Shown here piece after piece: positions 1 to 6,418 of a stretch of 9,239 nt of DNA. Location of the stretch: the NCBI GenBank assembly GCA_026393735.1, contig JAPKZP010000062.1, forward strand, positions 1-9,239, read 5' to 3'. Below the pieces are notes generated by a model. It was not told where the DNA came from and searched no databases. It saw nothing but the letters and a program-made list of their open reading frames with translations. Origin of the DNA: Acidobacteriota bacterium. GTDB lineage: Bacteria; Acidobacteriota; Vicinamibacteria; Vicinamibacterales; JAKQTR01. The position numbers and the translations under genes were made by a program. Position 1 is the first letter of the stretch, and every line of letters begins with the position of its first letter.

Positions 1-792
1 GCGCAGACCCTGGCCCGGACGGACCTGGACTTCCTCCTGATCGACATGGAACACACGCCCTACGATGCAGGGCAACTTCAGGTCTTCCTGCTCGGGCTGA
101 CCGACAAACAGACGATCCTCAAGAAGGGCAACCTGCAGCCAAACGTCGTGCCGTTCGTACGCGTTCCCCAGTACGGCGACGAGAACCTGCCGCTCATCAT
201 CAAACAGGTGCTCGACGTTGGCGTGTTCGGCATCATGTTCCCCCACGTGAACACGGCGGCGCAGGCCCTCGCAGCCGTGCAATCGTGTCGATACCCACAG
301 CAGAAGGGGGCCGCCGATTTCCAGCCGCTGGGGCATCGCGGCAACGCGCCCACCAATGCCGTCTGGTATTGGGGGCTGCCGGGTCGCGAGTACGCGGACC
401 GGGCCGACGTCTGGCCGCTTGATTCGAACGGAGAACTCCTCCTGTCGATCCAGATCGAAACACCGGAAGCCGTCGCCAACATCGATGCCATCACGAACGT
501 ACCGGGCGTGGGCGTCGTCTTTGTCGGGCCGAACGATCTGTCGTTCAACCTCGGCAACCCCGGGAACGCCGATACGCCCGAGGAAGAGACAGCCATTCAG
601 AAGGTGCTACAGATCTGCCTCAAGAAGAACATTCCGGTCGGCATTACGGCCTACACGCCGGACTTGGTCACGCGACGGCTGAAGGAGGGGTTCCGCTTCA
701 TCGCGATCGGCCAGGAGATCGGCCTGACACCGGCCATTGATGCGTCGCTCAAGGCAGGACGGGCGTTTGCGAAGAGCGCCCCGTCTAGATAG
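1..792 (+). CDS. HpcH/HpaI family aldolase, 5' end missing
   Basis: Class II metal-dependent aldolase of the HpcH/HpaI family, whose members cleave or form 4-hydroxy-2-oxo acids and related 2-keto-3-deoxy sugar acids in the cytoplasm. The frame is open from the first base, so the ATG at 46 is internal: the codons before it give LDFLLID running into MEHTPYD, the family's conserved DMEH segment. Further family motifs are FVRVP, FPHVNTAAQA, the metal-ligand segment IQIETPEA (Glu codon 457-459) and VGPNDLS (Asp codon 535-537). About 263 residues are visible; by comparison with the family perhaps 30 to 60 N-terminal residues are missing. A segment around 325-415 (GNAPTNAVWYWGLPG) differs from the usual family text, so the substrate cannot be named. 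It is the first visible gene of a plus-strand run and lies 39 bases before the next gene, suggesting co-transcription. Confidence 0.88.
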   Translation, partial: AQTLARTDLDFLLIDMEHTPYDAGQLQVFLLGLTDKQTILKKGNLQPNVVPFVRVPQYGDENLPLIIKQVLDVGVFGIMFPHVNTAAQALAAVQSCRYPQQKGAADFQPLGHRGNAPTNAVWYWGLPGREYADRADVWPLDSNGELLLSIQIETPEAVANIDAITNVPGVGVVFVGPNDLSFNLGNPGNADTPEEETAIQKVLQICLKKNIPVGITAYTPDLVTRRLKEGFRFIAIGQEIGLTPAIDASLKAGRAFAKSAPSR

Positions 793-816
793 CGGACTGC
801 GCACCATCCGCACCCG

Positions 817-824
817 AAGGAGGT
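817..824 (+). promoter_or_regulatory. Strong ribosome binding site of the C45 hydrolase gene
   Basis: AAGGAGGT is a full match to the 16S anti-Shine-Dalgarno core, placed 7 bases before the ATG at 832. It fixes this start and predicts efficient translation within the operon. Confidence 0.8.
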
Positions 825-831
825 CCTGGTC

Positions 832-2475
832 ATGAGCCGTGCAAAACGTCTTGTCGTCTGCGGGGTTCTCGTCGGGTTGACGCTCGGCGGCGGGGTGCTT
901 CTTGTCGCTCAGGCGCCAGCGCACCCCGGCCAGGCCCCGGAGCAGACCGCGCAGGCGGCAACACAACGGGGTCAGGCCCCGGCCCTGCGTATTCAGGTGC
1001 CGGCACAGTCCACGCAAGCGCCGCCTCAACCCGCATGGTGGACGGGCCACAACGCCGCTCTCCCGGACTACTACGTTCGACCCGGGTACCCGCTCTACGA
1101 ACCGCATGCCAGGTACATCGGCGACCTCAAGGGAACGTGGCGCGAAATGGGGATCCAGTACGGTCAGCGGGCCGGTGACCTCGTCAGACTGGTGTTCGAG
1201 GGCTACTACGATCAGATTCTGACGACCGTGCAGGATCCGGCCCGCATTGTGCCTGACGCCCGCCTGTTCGGCGATTACCACTCGAAACTCGTGCCGGAGG
1301 CGGTCGAGTTCATGAAGGGCATCGCCGACGGAGCAGCGCCCGAGCTGGCCAAGTCGACCTACGCGCAGATCGGCACCCCCTACGAGAAGGTGCTCATCAT
1401 CAACATGTACTTCGCCCTGCGTCAGGTCCTCGGCCACCAGTACACGTGGACTGGCGCGCCGCGCCTCGCCGTGTCCACTTATTCGGTCGAAGCCCGCCGG
1501 GCACGCGGAGAGATTGATGGGGCCTGCACGGGAGTCGTCGTGATCGGTAGGCTCGACGGAGCCACGAAGGACCGGACGACCATCCACGGTGGCACCCGCG
1601 ATCAGGTGTTCTTCCCGCAACTCTACGAGGTGTCCTACACGACCACGCCCGCCGATCCCAAGGCCTACCGTATCTGGACCATTGCCAGCGCCGGAGAGAT
1701 TGGCGGGCAGATGGTCGGGAACGAGCAGGGCGTCATCGTCACGGGGTACGCGGGCGGAAATGCAAAGGAAATCTGGGCCTACGGCCTGGAGTGGAACGTC
1801 GGCGACTGGTATGCCGCCTCATTTGCGAAGACCGCGGAGGAGGCGGCCGCCATCCTCACCAGCGGTCGGCGTGGCGTCATCGAGGCGACCGGGTCGACGA
1901 TCGTCGTCCCGGCATGGGGGATCAACTGGATGATCTCCGACCCGAAAGACGCCCGCGTGGTCGAGATCGTGCCGGGGCGGTACGCGATACGGAAGATCGG
2001 GGATTTCGGCGAGGAGAACTTCCTGGTCTGTACGAACCACTGCCTTGCGACGTGGAGCTTCGACGACAAGAACCAACGGACGACCGTGCCGATGACCGAT
2101 TTCGGATCCGAACAGGGCGAGTACAGCGGTCTGTCCCCCTCCGGCACCCGCTACTGGACGCAGTTCTGGAATGCCAAGTACAACTACGGGTCGATCGACC
2201 GCGAGATGGTGATGGAGTGGTACCGCGGTCACTACTACATCGACAAGGTCGGCGCGCGGCACGATCAGGTCTGGGACAAAGGGCACGGGTGGACGCCCGC
2301 TCACTTGAAGGCGCTGACGCCATGCCGCCATCAGAGCGGATATCCCGACACGATGAAGGGCACGTCGGTCGACGCGAAGGTGGGCGTGGCGCAGGACCTT
2401 GCGTTCTATTTCACCAAGGGACGCCCGCACGACTGGATCGGGCCCTGGGACGTGCTGGGTCTGAAGTACCGATGA
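832..2475 (+). CDS. Exported C45-family Ntn hydrolase (acyltransferase/amidohydrolase)
   Basis: A 547-residue member of peptidase family C45, the Ntn-hydrolase group of isopenicillin N acyltransferase, which self-cleaves to expose an N-terminal Cys and then hydrolyses or transfers amide-linked acyl groups. Residues 7-27 form a signal peptide or anchor. Residues 28-66 are a low-complexity Gln/Ala/Pro linker with repeated QAP. The N-terminal family segment GTWREMGIQYGQ is at 101-112. The likely nucleophile is Cys232 in DGACTG, followed by IHGGTRD at 251-257. The C-terminal family motif CTNHCLA is at 400-406. Self-cleavage before Cys232 would leave two chains of about 231 and 316 residues. The start is supported by the AAGGAGGT site. 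Substrate is unknown; penicillin-type, N-acyl amino acid or peptide amides are all possible. Its place before a permease and a zinc deacylase suggests degradation of an amide-conjugated compound outside the cytoplasm. Confidence 0.82.
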   Translation: MSRAKRLVVCGVLVGLTLGGGVLLVAQAPAHPGQAPEQTAQAATQRGQAPALRIQVPAQSTQAPPQPAWWTGHNAALPDYYVRPGYPLYEPHARYIGDLKGTWREMGIQYGQRAGDLVRLVFEGYYDQILTTVQDPARIVPDARLFGDYHSKLVPEAVEFMKGIADGAAPELAKSTYAQIGTPYEKVLIINMYFALRQVLGHQYTWTGAPRLAVSTYSVEARRARGEIDGACTGVVVIGRLDGATKDRTTIHGGTRDQVFFPQLYEVSYTTTPADPKAYRIWTIASAGEIGGQMVGNEQGVIVTGYAGGNAKEIWAYGLEWNVGDWYAASFAKTAEEAAAILTSGRRGVIEATGSTIVVPAWGINWMISDPKDARVVEIVPGRYAIRKIGDFGEENFLVCTNHCLATWSFDDKNQRTTVPMTDFGSEQGEYSGLSPSGTRYWTQFWNAKYNYGSIDREMVMEWYRGHYYIDKVGARHDQVWDKGHGWTPAHLKALTPCRHQSGYPDTMKGTSVDAKVGVAQDLAFYFTKGRPHDWIGPWDVLGLKYR

Positions 2476-2499
2476 ATCCTGTCGTCGAGTGAATGCCCC

Positions 2500-2506
2500 G
2501 AGAGGA
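2500..2506 (+). promoter_or_regulatory. Ribosome binding site that favours the start at 2517
   Basis: GAGAGGA lies 10 bases before the ATG at 2517. The upstream in-frame ATG at 2493 has no comparable site, and using it would add eight charged residues in front of the signal peptide. The later start is therefore preferred. Confidence 0.55.
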
Positions 2507-2516
2507 CGGACTGTTT

Positions 2517-3086
2517 ATGAGCTGCCAAACGCTTCGCGCCTGTCAGTTGCTCGCGATGGTCTGCCTGCTGGTCGTCGCGCCGTCCATCAGCCGGGCGGAT
2601 CCGCTGCCCCGGTTCGAGAAACCCATTCTCGTGACCGGCACGGGACAGACGCCAGGCTCGCTTACGATGACTACCCTCCTGGACCGCTTGGGCATCAAGA
2701 CGACGCACGACCCGATCGTCTTGCCGTCGAAGATGGGCGGCTACAAGACGATGATTGTCGTGATGGGCGCAAGCCTCAAGGGACTGGGCGCCGCCGGGAT
2801 CAACCAGGAGGAGGAGCTCGATCGCGACAGGATGATCTTCAAGAAGGCACGTGAACTTGGGATGAAGATCGTTGCCGCGCACATCGAAGGGACTGCGAGG
2901 CGCAACGCGATTGCCGACAAGTTCATCATCCCGTTCGCTCCCCAGGCCGACTTCATCCTGGTCTTCGAGGAAGGCAACAAGGACGGGCTGTTCACGACGC
3001 TGGCGGCGGAGAAGAAGGTGCCACTGGTCACCTTTAAGGATTTCCGGGAAGAATTCGCGAACATCGTCAAGACGATCTTCCCCTGA
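2517..3086 (+). CDS. Small exported protein of unknown function (possibly DUF6305-like)
   Basis: About 189 residues from the ATG at 2517 (197 from the alternative ATG at 2493). Residues 1-27 are a clear signal peptide: a basic start, the hydrophobic core LLAMVCLLVVA, and a likely cut after SRA before Asp28. The mature part alternates short beta strands (ILVTGTG, TMIVVMGA, MKIVAAHI, FILVFEE, VPLVTF) with helices, suggesting a Rossmann- or flavodoxin-like alpha/beta fold of roughly 160 residues. No catalytic signature is recognised. It vaguely resembles the uncharacterised DUF6305 group, but this is recollection only. It sits 41 bases after the C45 gene and 21 bases before the permease gene. 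A periplasmic substrate-binding or accessory role for the permease is plausible, although it is shorter than a normal TRAP solute-binding protein (about 330 residues). Confidence 0.7.
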   Translation: MSCQTLRACQLLAMVCLLVVAPSISRADPLPRFEKPILVTGTGQTPGSLTMTTLLDRLGIKTTHDPIVLPSKMGGYKTMIVVMGASLKGLGAAGINQEEELDRDRMIFKKARELGMKIVAAHIEGTARRNAIADKFIIPFAPQADFILVFEEGNKDGLFTTLAAEKKVPLVTFKDFREEFANIVKTIFP

Positions 3087-3107
3087 CGCGACGGTGGAGA
3101 GCGTCGC

Positions 3108-4312
3108 ATGGTCCCAACACAAGTCGTCATCGCGTCCGTCGTGATGGTGGGCACCTTTGCCGTTGGCATCACCCTGCTGCGACGGTGCCCCGTCGGGACG
3201 CTGCTGATTGTCTGCTCGCTGCTTGCGGCTTCGGCCGGCGGCTTCGGCGTTCCGATCCGTCACATCGTCGAGGGGATGTTCACCTACTTCAACATCGTCC
3301 TCGTGTGCGCCACGGGCGCGATCTTCCTCGCCGCCCTCGAAGATTCGGGGGCGGCGGCGGCGATGACCAGAAGCCTGGTGCTGCGATTCCATGCCGTGCC
3401 GGTACTCCTACTGGTCGTCATGATGCTGCTGCTGCTGGTGCCCGGCATGCTGACCGGCATTGCCGTCAACTCCGTGCTCAGCGTCGGCGTCCTCGTGGCG
3501 CCCATCATGATCGGGCTCGGCATACCGAGAACGACGACGGCTGTGCTCATCGGCGTCGGAGCCATCCTCAGCATGGTGATGCCGCCCACGAACCTGTTGG
3601 CGATGTCGATCGCCATGGGCATCAACGCGCCGTTCGAAGGGTTCACCCTCCCGACTACGGCCTCACCGGCACGTTTCGCCCGTGGCTTCCCCTGGTGGCG
3701 GTGGTCGGGATCATGACCGCCATCCGTGTCTTCCCGGGCGCGGTGCCGGATCTCGGCACTCCGCTCACGTTCATAATCGGTACCGTGGTGGCCGGGTTCA
3801 GCGGGAGGCGATTCGCGCTGCTGGGGAGTGTCCGCCGGGCGATGAACGGCCCGATGCTGGGCATCCTCGAGCTGCTGGTCGGGATCGGCGTGTTCGTGCA
3901 GATTGCGACGTTGACTGGCATTCGCGGCTTGTTGGTGACCTCTTCGCTCAGTCTTCCGCACCTGGCCGCCTATTTCGGGGCGGCGACGGCCCTGATCGTG
4001 TCAGGAGGGCTGCTGTCTCCCTTTGGCGCCGGCGCGATCTTCGGCGTCCCTTTCGTCCTGTTCTTTCTCGATCGGAACCAGACTGTGACAATCGTCGCCG
4101 TCTCGCTGCTCGCTGCGCTGTCGCAGTTCTCGCCACCTACCGCCATCGCCGGCCGGTTCGCCGCCGATGCCGCCGGCGTGGACGATTACAGGAAGGTGTG
4201 GCGGGCGTCGCTGATTCCCATCGGCGCGCTCGCGGCGGTCGGGCTCGTCGTCATTGCGTGGGCGGACCGCGTGGCGGTGGTCATTGCCGCTATTACGCCA
4301 TCAGGGTGGTGA
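3108..4312 (+). pseudogene. DctM-like TRAP/IT-superfamily permease, frame broken near 3653
   Basis: A polytopic inner-membrane permease resembling the large subunit of TRAP transporters (DctM) or another ion-transporter-superfamily carrier. It starts at the ATG at 3108, six bases after GGAGAG. The reading frame runs 182 residues to LP (codon ending 3653), then carries on in the -1 frame as DYGLTGTFRPWLPL. Restoring one G after CCG at 3651-3653 gives CCG-GAC and a continuous 401-residue protein, close to the roughly 425 residues of DctM. Each half holds one PPT motif in a re-entrant-like segment: VMPPTNLLA at 157-165 and FSPPTAIAG at 341-349. This matches the internal two-fold repeat of such carriers. 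About ten hydrophobic segments are present. As written, the first frame ends at TGA 3714-3716, overlapping an ATG (3713) in the second frame. It could be a real mutation, a sequencing error, or a split gene. The substrate is probably an organic acid but is not determined. Confidence 0.75.
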
Positions 4313-4315
4313 GTT

Positions 4316-4471
4316 ATGCCGACGCTGCTAGACCTGACGTACCACGTGATCGTGCTGGCGCTGGTCGTCGTGCTCGGGTGGAACATGTGCCAGCTTCGTG
4401 ACCTCCGGAAGCAGTGGATGAGCGCGATCGTCATCATCCCCTTGGTCCTGCGCCTCCTCAACCTGAAGTAG
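4316..4471 (+). CDS. 51-residue two-helix membrane protein next to the permease
   Basis: A short frame from the ATG at 4316 to TAG at 4469-4471 encoding 51 residues. It begins three bases after the permease stop, with a GGTGAG-type site overlapping the end of the permease gene, and its own stop overlaps the ribosome binding site of the next gene. There are two hydrophobic stretches, YHVIVLALVVVLGWNM at 9-24 and MSAIVIIPLVLRLL at 35-48, separated by a charged turn, CQLRDLRKQW. The tight packing on both sides and the membrane-hairpin pattern support a real gene. It may be a small accessory subunit of the permease. It is far smaller than DctQ (about 160 residues) and shows no DctQ signature. No family is recognised. 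Confidence 0.6.
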   Translation: MPTLLDLTYHVIVLALVVVLGWNMCQLRDLRKQWMSAIVIIPLVLRLLNLK

Positions 4472-4480
4472 GAATCTGGT

Positions 4481-5674
4481 ATGCACGTCGCTCCGAGGTC
4501 GGGAGACGCGGCAGACGCGCCGGGGGACGAGAGCGCGGCGTCGATCAGTCATCGCCACGCGATGATCGCCTGGAGCCTAATCGTCGCCATCGTCGTGGTC
4601 GTCTGGGTCGCGGACAAAGCGTTCGCACCGATGTCCCGGCTCGACCTGGTGATCAAGGGACCAGGCGTCGCTCGCGAGACGAAGCTCTCGGAGTACTTCC
4701 CTGGCCTCAAAGCAACGCCCGGCGACACCGACGTCTACGTACTCGGGCAGGATGGGCCAGGAACGGGAAGCGTCCTGGTCCTGGGCGGCACGCACCCGAA
4801 CGAACCGGGCGGGTATCTCGCGGCCACGGTTCTGATCGAGGCCGGATCCGTATCGAAGGGTCGAGTCTTCGTCATCCCGTTCGCCTGCAAGAGCGGGTTC
4901 AGCCATAACGATCCCGGAGAGGCCTCTCCACAACGGTTCGAGATCCGGGCTCGGGGCGGTGTGCGAAGCTTCAGGTACGGGTCGCGAGCCATCAACCCGC
5001 TCGATTCGTGGCCGGACCCGGACGTGTACGTCCACGCACAATCCGGGCAACGCCTGTCGGGCGAAGAAACGCGCAACCTAAATAGAGCGTTTCCAGGCCG
5101 GCCCAATGGCACGCTGGCCGAGCGAGTGGCCCACGGCATCGCACAATTGATTCTCAGAGAACGGGTCGACCTCACGATCGACCTGCATGAGGCTATGCCG
5201 GAGTACCCGAACATTAACGTCATCGTCGCGCACCAGCGTGCGCTGCCCCTGGCGGCCGACGCGCAAGCGACGATGATGCTGGACGGCATGCAGATCTCGC
5301 TCAGTCCCTCTCCGCCGCGTCTTCACGGTCTCAGCCATCGCGAACTCGGCGATCACACACCCACGCTCGCGGTGCTGATGGAGACGCCGAACATCGCCAT
5401 TGGCCGTCTGCGCGGGCCGACCACCACGGCCACCGTCCTTGAGGGAAGGGACCCGTTCTACGTATGGGGAGCGCGACTGGGGCGTTTGTTCGTCCCGTTC
5501 GACGACACCGGATGGCCACTTGATGTCCGTGTGGGCCGACACGTCACTGGCGTCGCAGCGCTGGTCGAATCACTTTCAACGTTGAATCCATCCCGGCGTG
5601 TGGTGCTGAAGGTGCCGCGCTACCGCGAGATCGTCGAGCGCGGCGTCGGATGGTTTCTGAATTCCCCACAGTAA
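4481..5674 (+). CDS. Membrane-anchored zinc deacylase, AstE/AspA (M14-like) family
   Basis: A 397-residue protein with one N-terminal membrane segment (residues 28-46, WSLIVAIVVVVWV) followed by a succinylglutamate desuccinylase/aspartoacylase-type zinc hydrolase domain. Known members remove acyl groups from N-acyl amino acids. The zinc ligands are visible: His105 and Glu108 in GGTHPNEPGG and His236 in TIDLHEA. NLNRAFPG at 199-206 is the family's substrate-binding segment, and Glu301 in LMETPNI is the probable catalytic base. The N-terminal anchor, with a basic cluster HRH before it, suggests a periplasmic catalytic domain, unlike the cytoplasmic AstE and AspA enzymes. The start is supported by AGGA at 4470-4473, overlapping the stop of the preceding 51-residue gene. 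It is the last gene of the operon. With the C45 hydrolase it gives the locus two different amide-cleaving enzymes. The exact substrate is unknown. Confidence 0.85.
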   Translation: MHVAPRSGDAADAPGDESAASISHRHAMIAWSLIVAIVVVVWVADKAFAPMSRLDLVIKGPGVARETKLSEYFPGLKATPGDTDVYVLGQDGPGTGSVLVLGGTHPNEPGGYLAATVLIEAGSVSKGRVFVIPFACKSGFSHNDPGEASPQRFEIRARGGVRSFRYGSRAINPLDSWPDPDVYVHAQSGQRLSGEETRNLNRAFPGRPNGTLAERVAHGIAQLILRERVDLTIDLHEAMPEYPNINVIVAHQRALPLAADAQATMMLDGMQISLSPSPPRLHGLSHRELGDHTPTLAVLMETPNIAIGRLRGPTTTATVLEGRDPFYVWGARLGRLFVPFDDTGWPLDVRVGRHVTGVAALVESLSTLNPSRRVVLKVPRYREIVERGVGWFLNSPQ

Positions 5675-5721
5675 CGTGCCATGCCAGCGGCGCCGCATGC
5701 CGCCAGTGGGTCCTCGGGGTC

Positions 5722-5741
5722 CGTCGTGCCAGAGCACGGCG
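5722..5741. terminator. GC-rich hairpin after the operon, possible transcript end
   Basis: CGTCGTGC and GCACGGCG form an 8-bp stem with one G-U pair and a CAGA loop, 47 bases after the deacylase stop. No T-run follows on either strand, so it is not a classical intrinsic terminator. It may stabilise the mRNA end or assist termination. Confidence 0.35.
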
Positions 5742-5851
5742 CGTCCCTCCGGCGTCTTCTGGCTGTCCCCCGCCGCGCGGCATGACCTGGGTGCAGCCGT
5801 GTGGACTTTCGTGCACACTCGGCCCCTGCGCGACGCGTTTCACCCCTTCAA

Positions 5852-5870
5852 CACACTGGCCATCAGTGTG
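5852..5870. repeat. Perfect 7-bp hairpin, CACACTG/CAGTGTG
   Basis: CACACTG, loop GCCAT, CAGTGTG form a perfect stem-loop in non-coding DNA. There is no T-run on either side. It lies downstream of both converging genes, so it could serve as a two-way transcript end or a protein site. It could also be chance. Confidence 0.35.
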
Positions 5871-5993
5871 GGAACCTGCACGAGCCCCCCGGAAAGAACG
5901 CTCCCACGGGTGACCTTTCGAGTGACATCACGATTCGCAGTTGCCGGCACCTCGGCCACCCGCGTCCGACGACCTCGAATCGCGGTTTCCTAT

Positions 5994-6326
5994 TTAGGAC
6001 GACCGGCGCATGCCGGCGGCGACGAGCAGCCACGCCACGGCAAGGAACGCAAACGCTACGAACGGCGGAACGAGAGATTCCGACAGGCCCCCCAGCATCA
6101 TGCTGAGCGCTTCCGGACTGACTTCCTTCGCGTCACTCGCATGCTTGAGCGCCGTCGCCACCCCGACGGACGAGCTGCAGATCGCGGCGAAGATGGCGGC
6201 GAGCGAGAGTGGTCGCATCAGCATCAGTTTCTGTTCGGTCGGCCGGATGGCATAGGCAATAGCCATTCCCAGCACGCCCACGCCGCCCACGAGAATCACG
6301 AAGCCCATCAAGTAGATGCCGATCAT
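5994..6326 (-). CDS. Small three-helix membrane protein, ExbB/TolQ/MotA-like
   Basis: A 110-residue integral membrane protein with hydrophobic segments at about 4-27, 39-61 and 82-106. The second and third resemble the paired helices of the MotA/TolQ/ExbB proton-channel family (SSSVGVATAL and GGLSESLVPPFVAFAFL). It lacks the large cytoplasmic domain of true ExbB, so it would be a minimal relative, and the assignment rests on pattern only. The start is well supported: the minus strand carries GGAGGTGA (6330-6337), with the core six bases before the ATG. It is transcribed away from the ECF sigma factor gene, and its predicted promoter shares a palindromic core with that gene, so the two are probably controlled together. 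The length and hydrophobic pattern make it a real gene; the long plus-strand frames over it are shadows. Confidence 0.72.
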   Translation of the reverse strand: MIGIYLMGFVILVGGVGVLGMAIAYAIRPTEQKLMLMRPLSLAAIFAAICSSSVGVATALKHASDAKEVSPEALSMMLGGLSESLVPPFVAFAFLAVAWLLVAAGMRRSS

Positions 6327-6329
6327 GGC

Positions 6330-6337
6330 TCACCTCC
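6330..6337 (-). promoter_or_regulatory. Strong ribosome binding site of the minus-strand membrane protein
   Basis: On the minus strand this reads GGAGGTGA, with the GGAGG core six bases before the ATG at 6326. It supports both the reality and the start of the leftward gene. Confidence 0.75.
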
Positions 6338-6355
6338 CCGGTGTCTAATGGGTAC

Positions 6356-6381
6356 AACGCCGCAGACCGCCCGCCGTGACA
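6356..6381 (-). promoter_or_regulatory. Predicted ECF-type promoter of the leftward gene
   Basis: Read on the minus strand: TGTCAC (6381 to 6376), 16 bases, then CGTT (6359 to 6356). The spacing and the CGTT element fit ECF sigma factor promoters. The expected transcript start near 6349 leaves a leader of about 22 bases containing the GGAGGTGA site. It mirrors the rightward promoter exactly about the point between 6382 and 6383. Confidence 0.6.
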
Positions 6382-6390
6382 CGTGTCACG
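6375..6390. promoter_or_regulatory. Perfect 16-bp palindrome between divergent genes
   Basis: CGTGACACGTGTCACG is identical to its own reverse complement. Each half contains TGTCAC on one strand, the putative -35 box of each divergent promoter. It could also, or instead, be an operator for a dimeric repressor. It ends 28 bases before the sigma factor ATG. Confidence 0.7.
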
Positions 6391-6409
6391 ACAGCAGGCC
6401 TGGCGCGTT
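6384..6409 (+). promoter_or_regulatory. Predicted ECF-type promoter of the sigma factor gene
   Basis: TGTCAC (6384-6389), 16 bases, CGTT (6406-6409). The boxes resemble the TGTCACA/CGTC motif reported for ECF41 targets, as far as I recall it. A start of transcription about ten bases after the C of CGTT falls at 6416-6417, only two or three bases before the ATG at 6419. This gives a nearly leaderless mRNA and explains the absence of a ribosome binding site. Autoregulation by the encoded sigma factor is inferred. Confidence 0.6.
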
Positions 6410-6418
6410 GGTACCCTT

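Larger units (their letters stand above)
5675..5993. other. Intergenic stretch with hairpins, no convincing gene
   Basis: About 320 bases between the end of the plus-strand operon and the stop of the minus-strand membrane protein gene. Frames crossing it lack family features and ribosome binding sites. It contains a GC-rich hairpin (5722-5741), a perfect hairpin (5852-5870), a distant inverted pair CGATTCG (5931-5937) with CGAATCG (5976-5982), and TCCTATTTAGGA around the minus-strand stop. It probably holds the 3' ends of both transcripts. Confidence 0.55.

Noticed and set aside
607..1620. A 337-codon open frame on the minus strand
   Set aside because: It lies opposite the aldolase end and the C45 gene, has no ribosome binding site or domain pattern, and is rich in Arg/His/Leu as expected of an antisense shadow in high-GC DNA.
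2406..3392. A 328-codon open frame on the minus strand
   Set aside because: Antisense to three well-supported plus-strand genes, very rich in charged residues (Asp, His, Arg), with no recognisable fold.
3640..3660. Programmed -1 ribosomal frameshift in the permease
   Set aside because: There is no X XXY YYZ slippery heptamer and no evident stem-loop just downstream. A missing G in CCGGAC explains the change more simply.
6383..6418. GTG start for the sigma factor at 6383
   Set aside because: It lies within the 16-bp palindrome and upstream of the predicted transcript start. The extra 12 residues do not resemble ECF N-termini.
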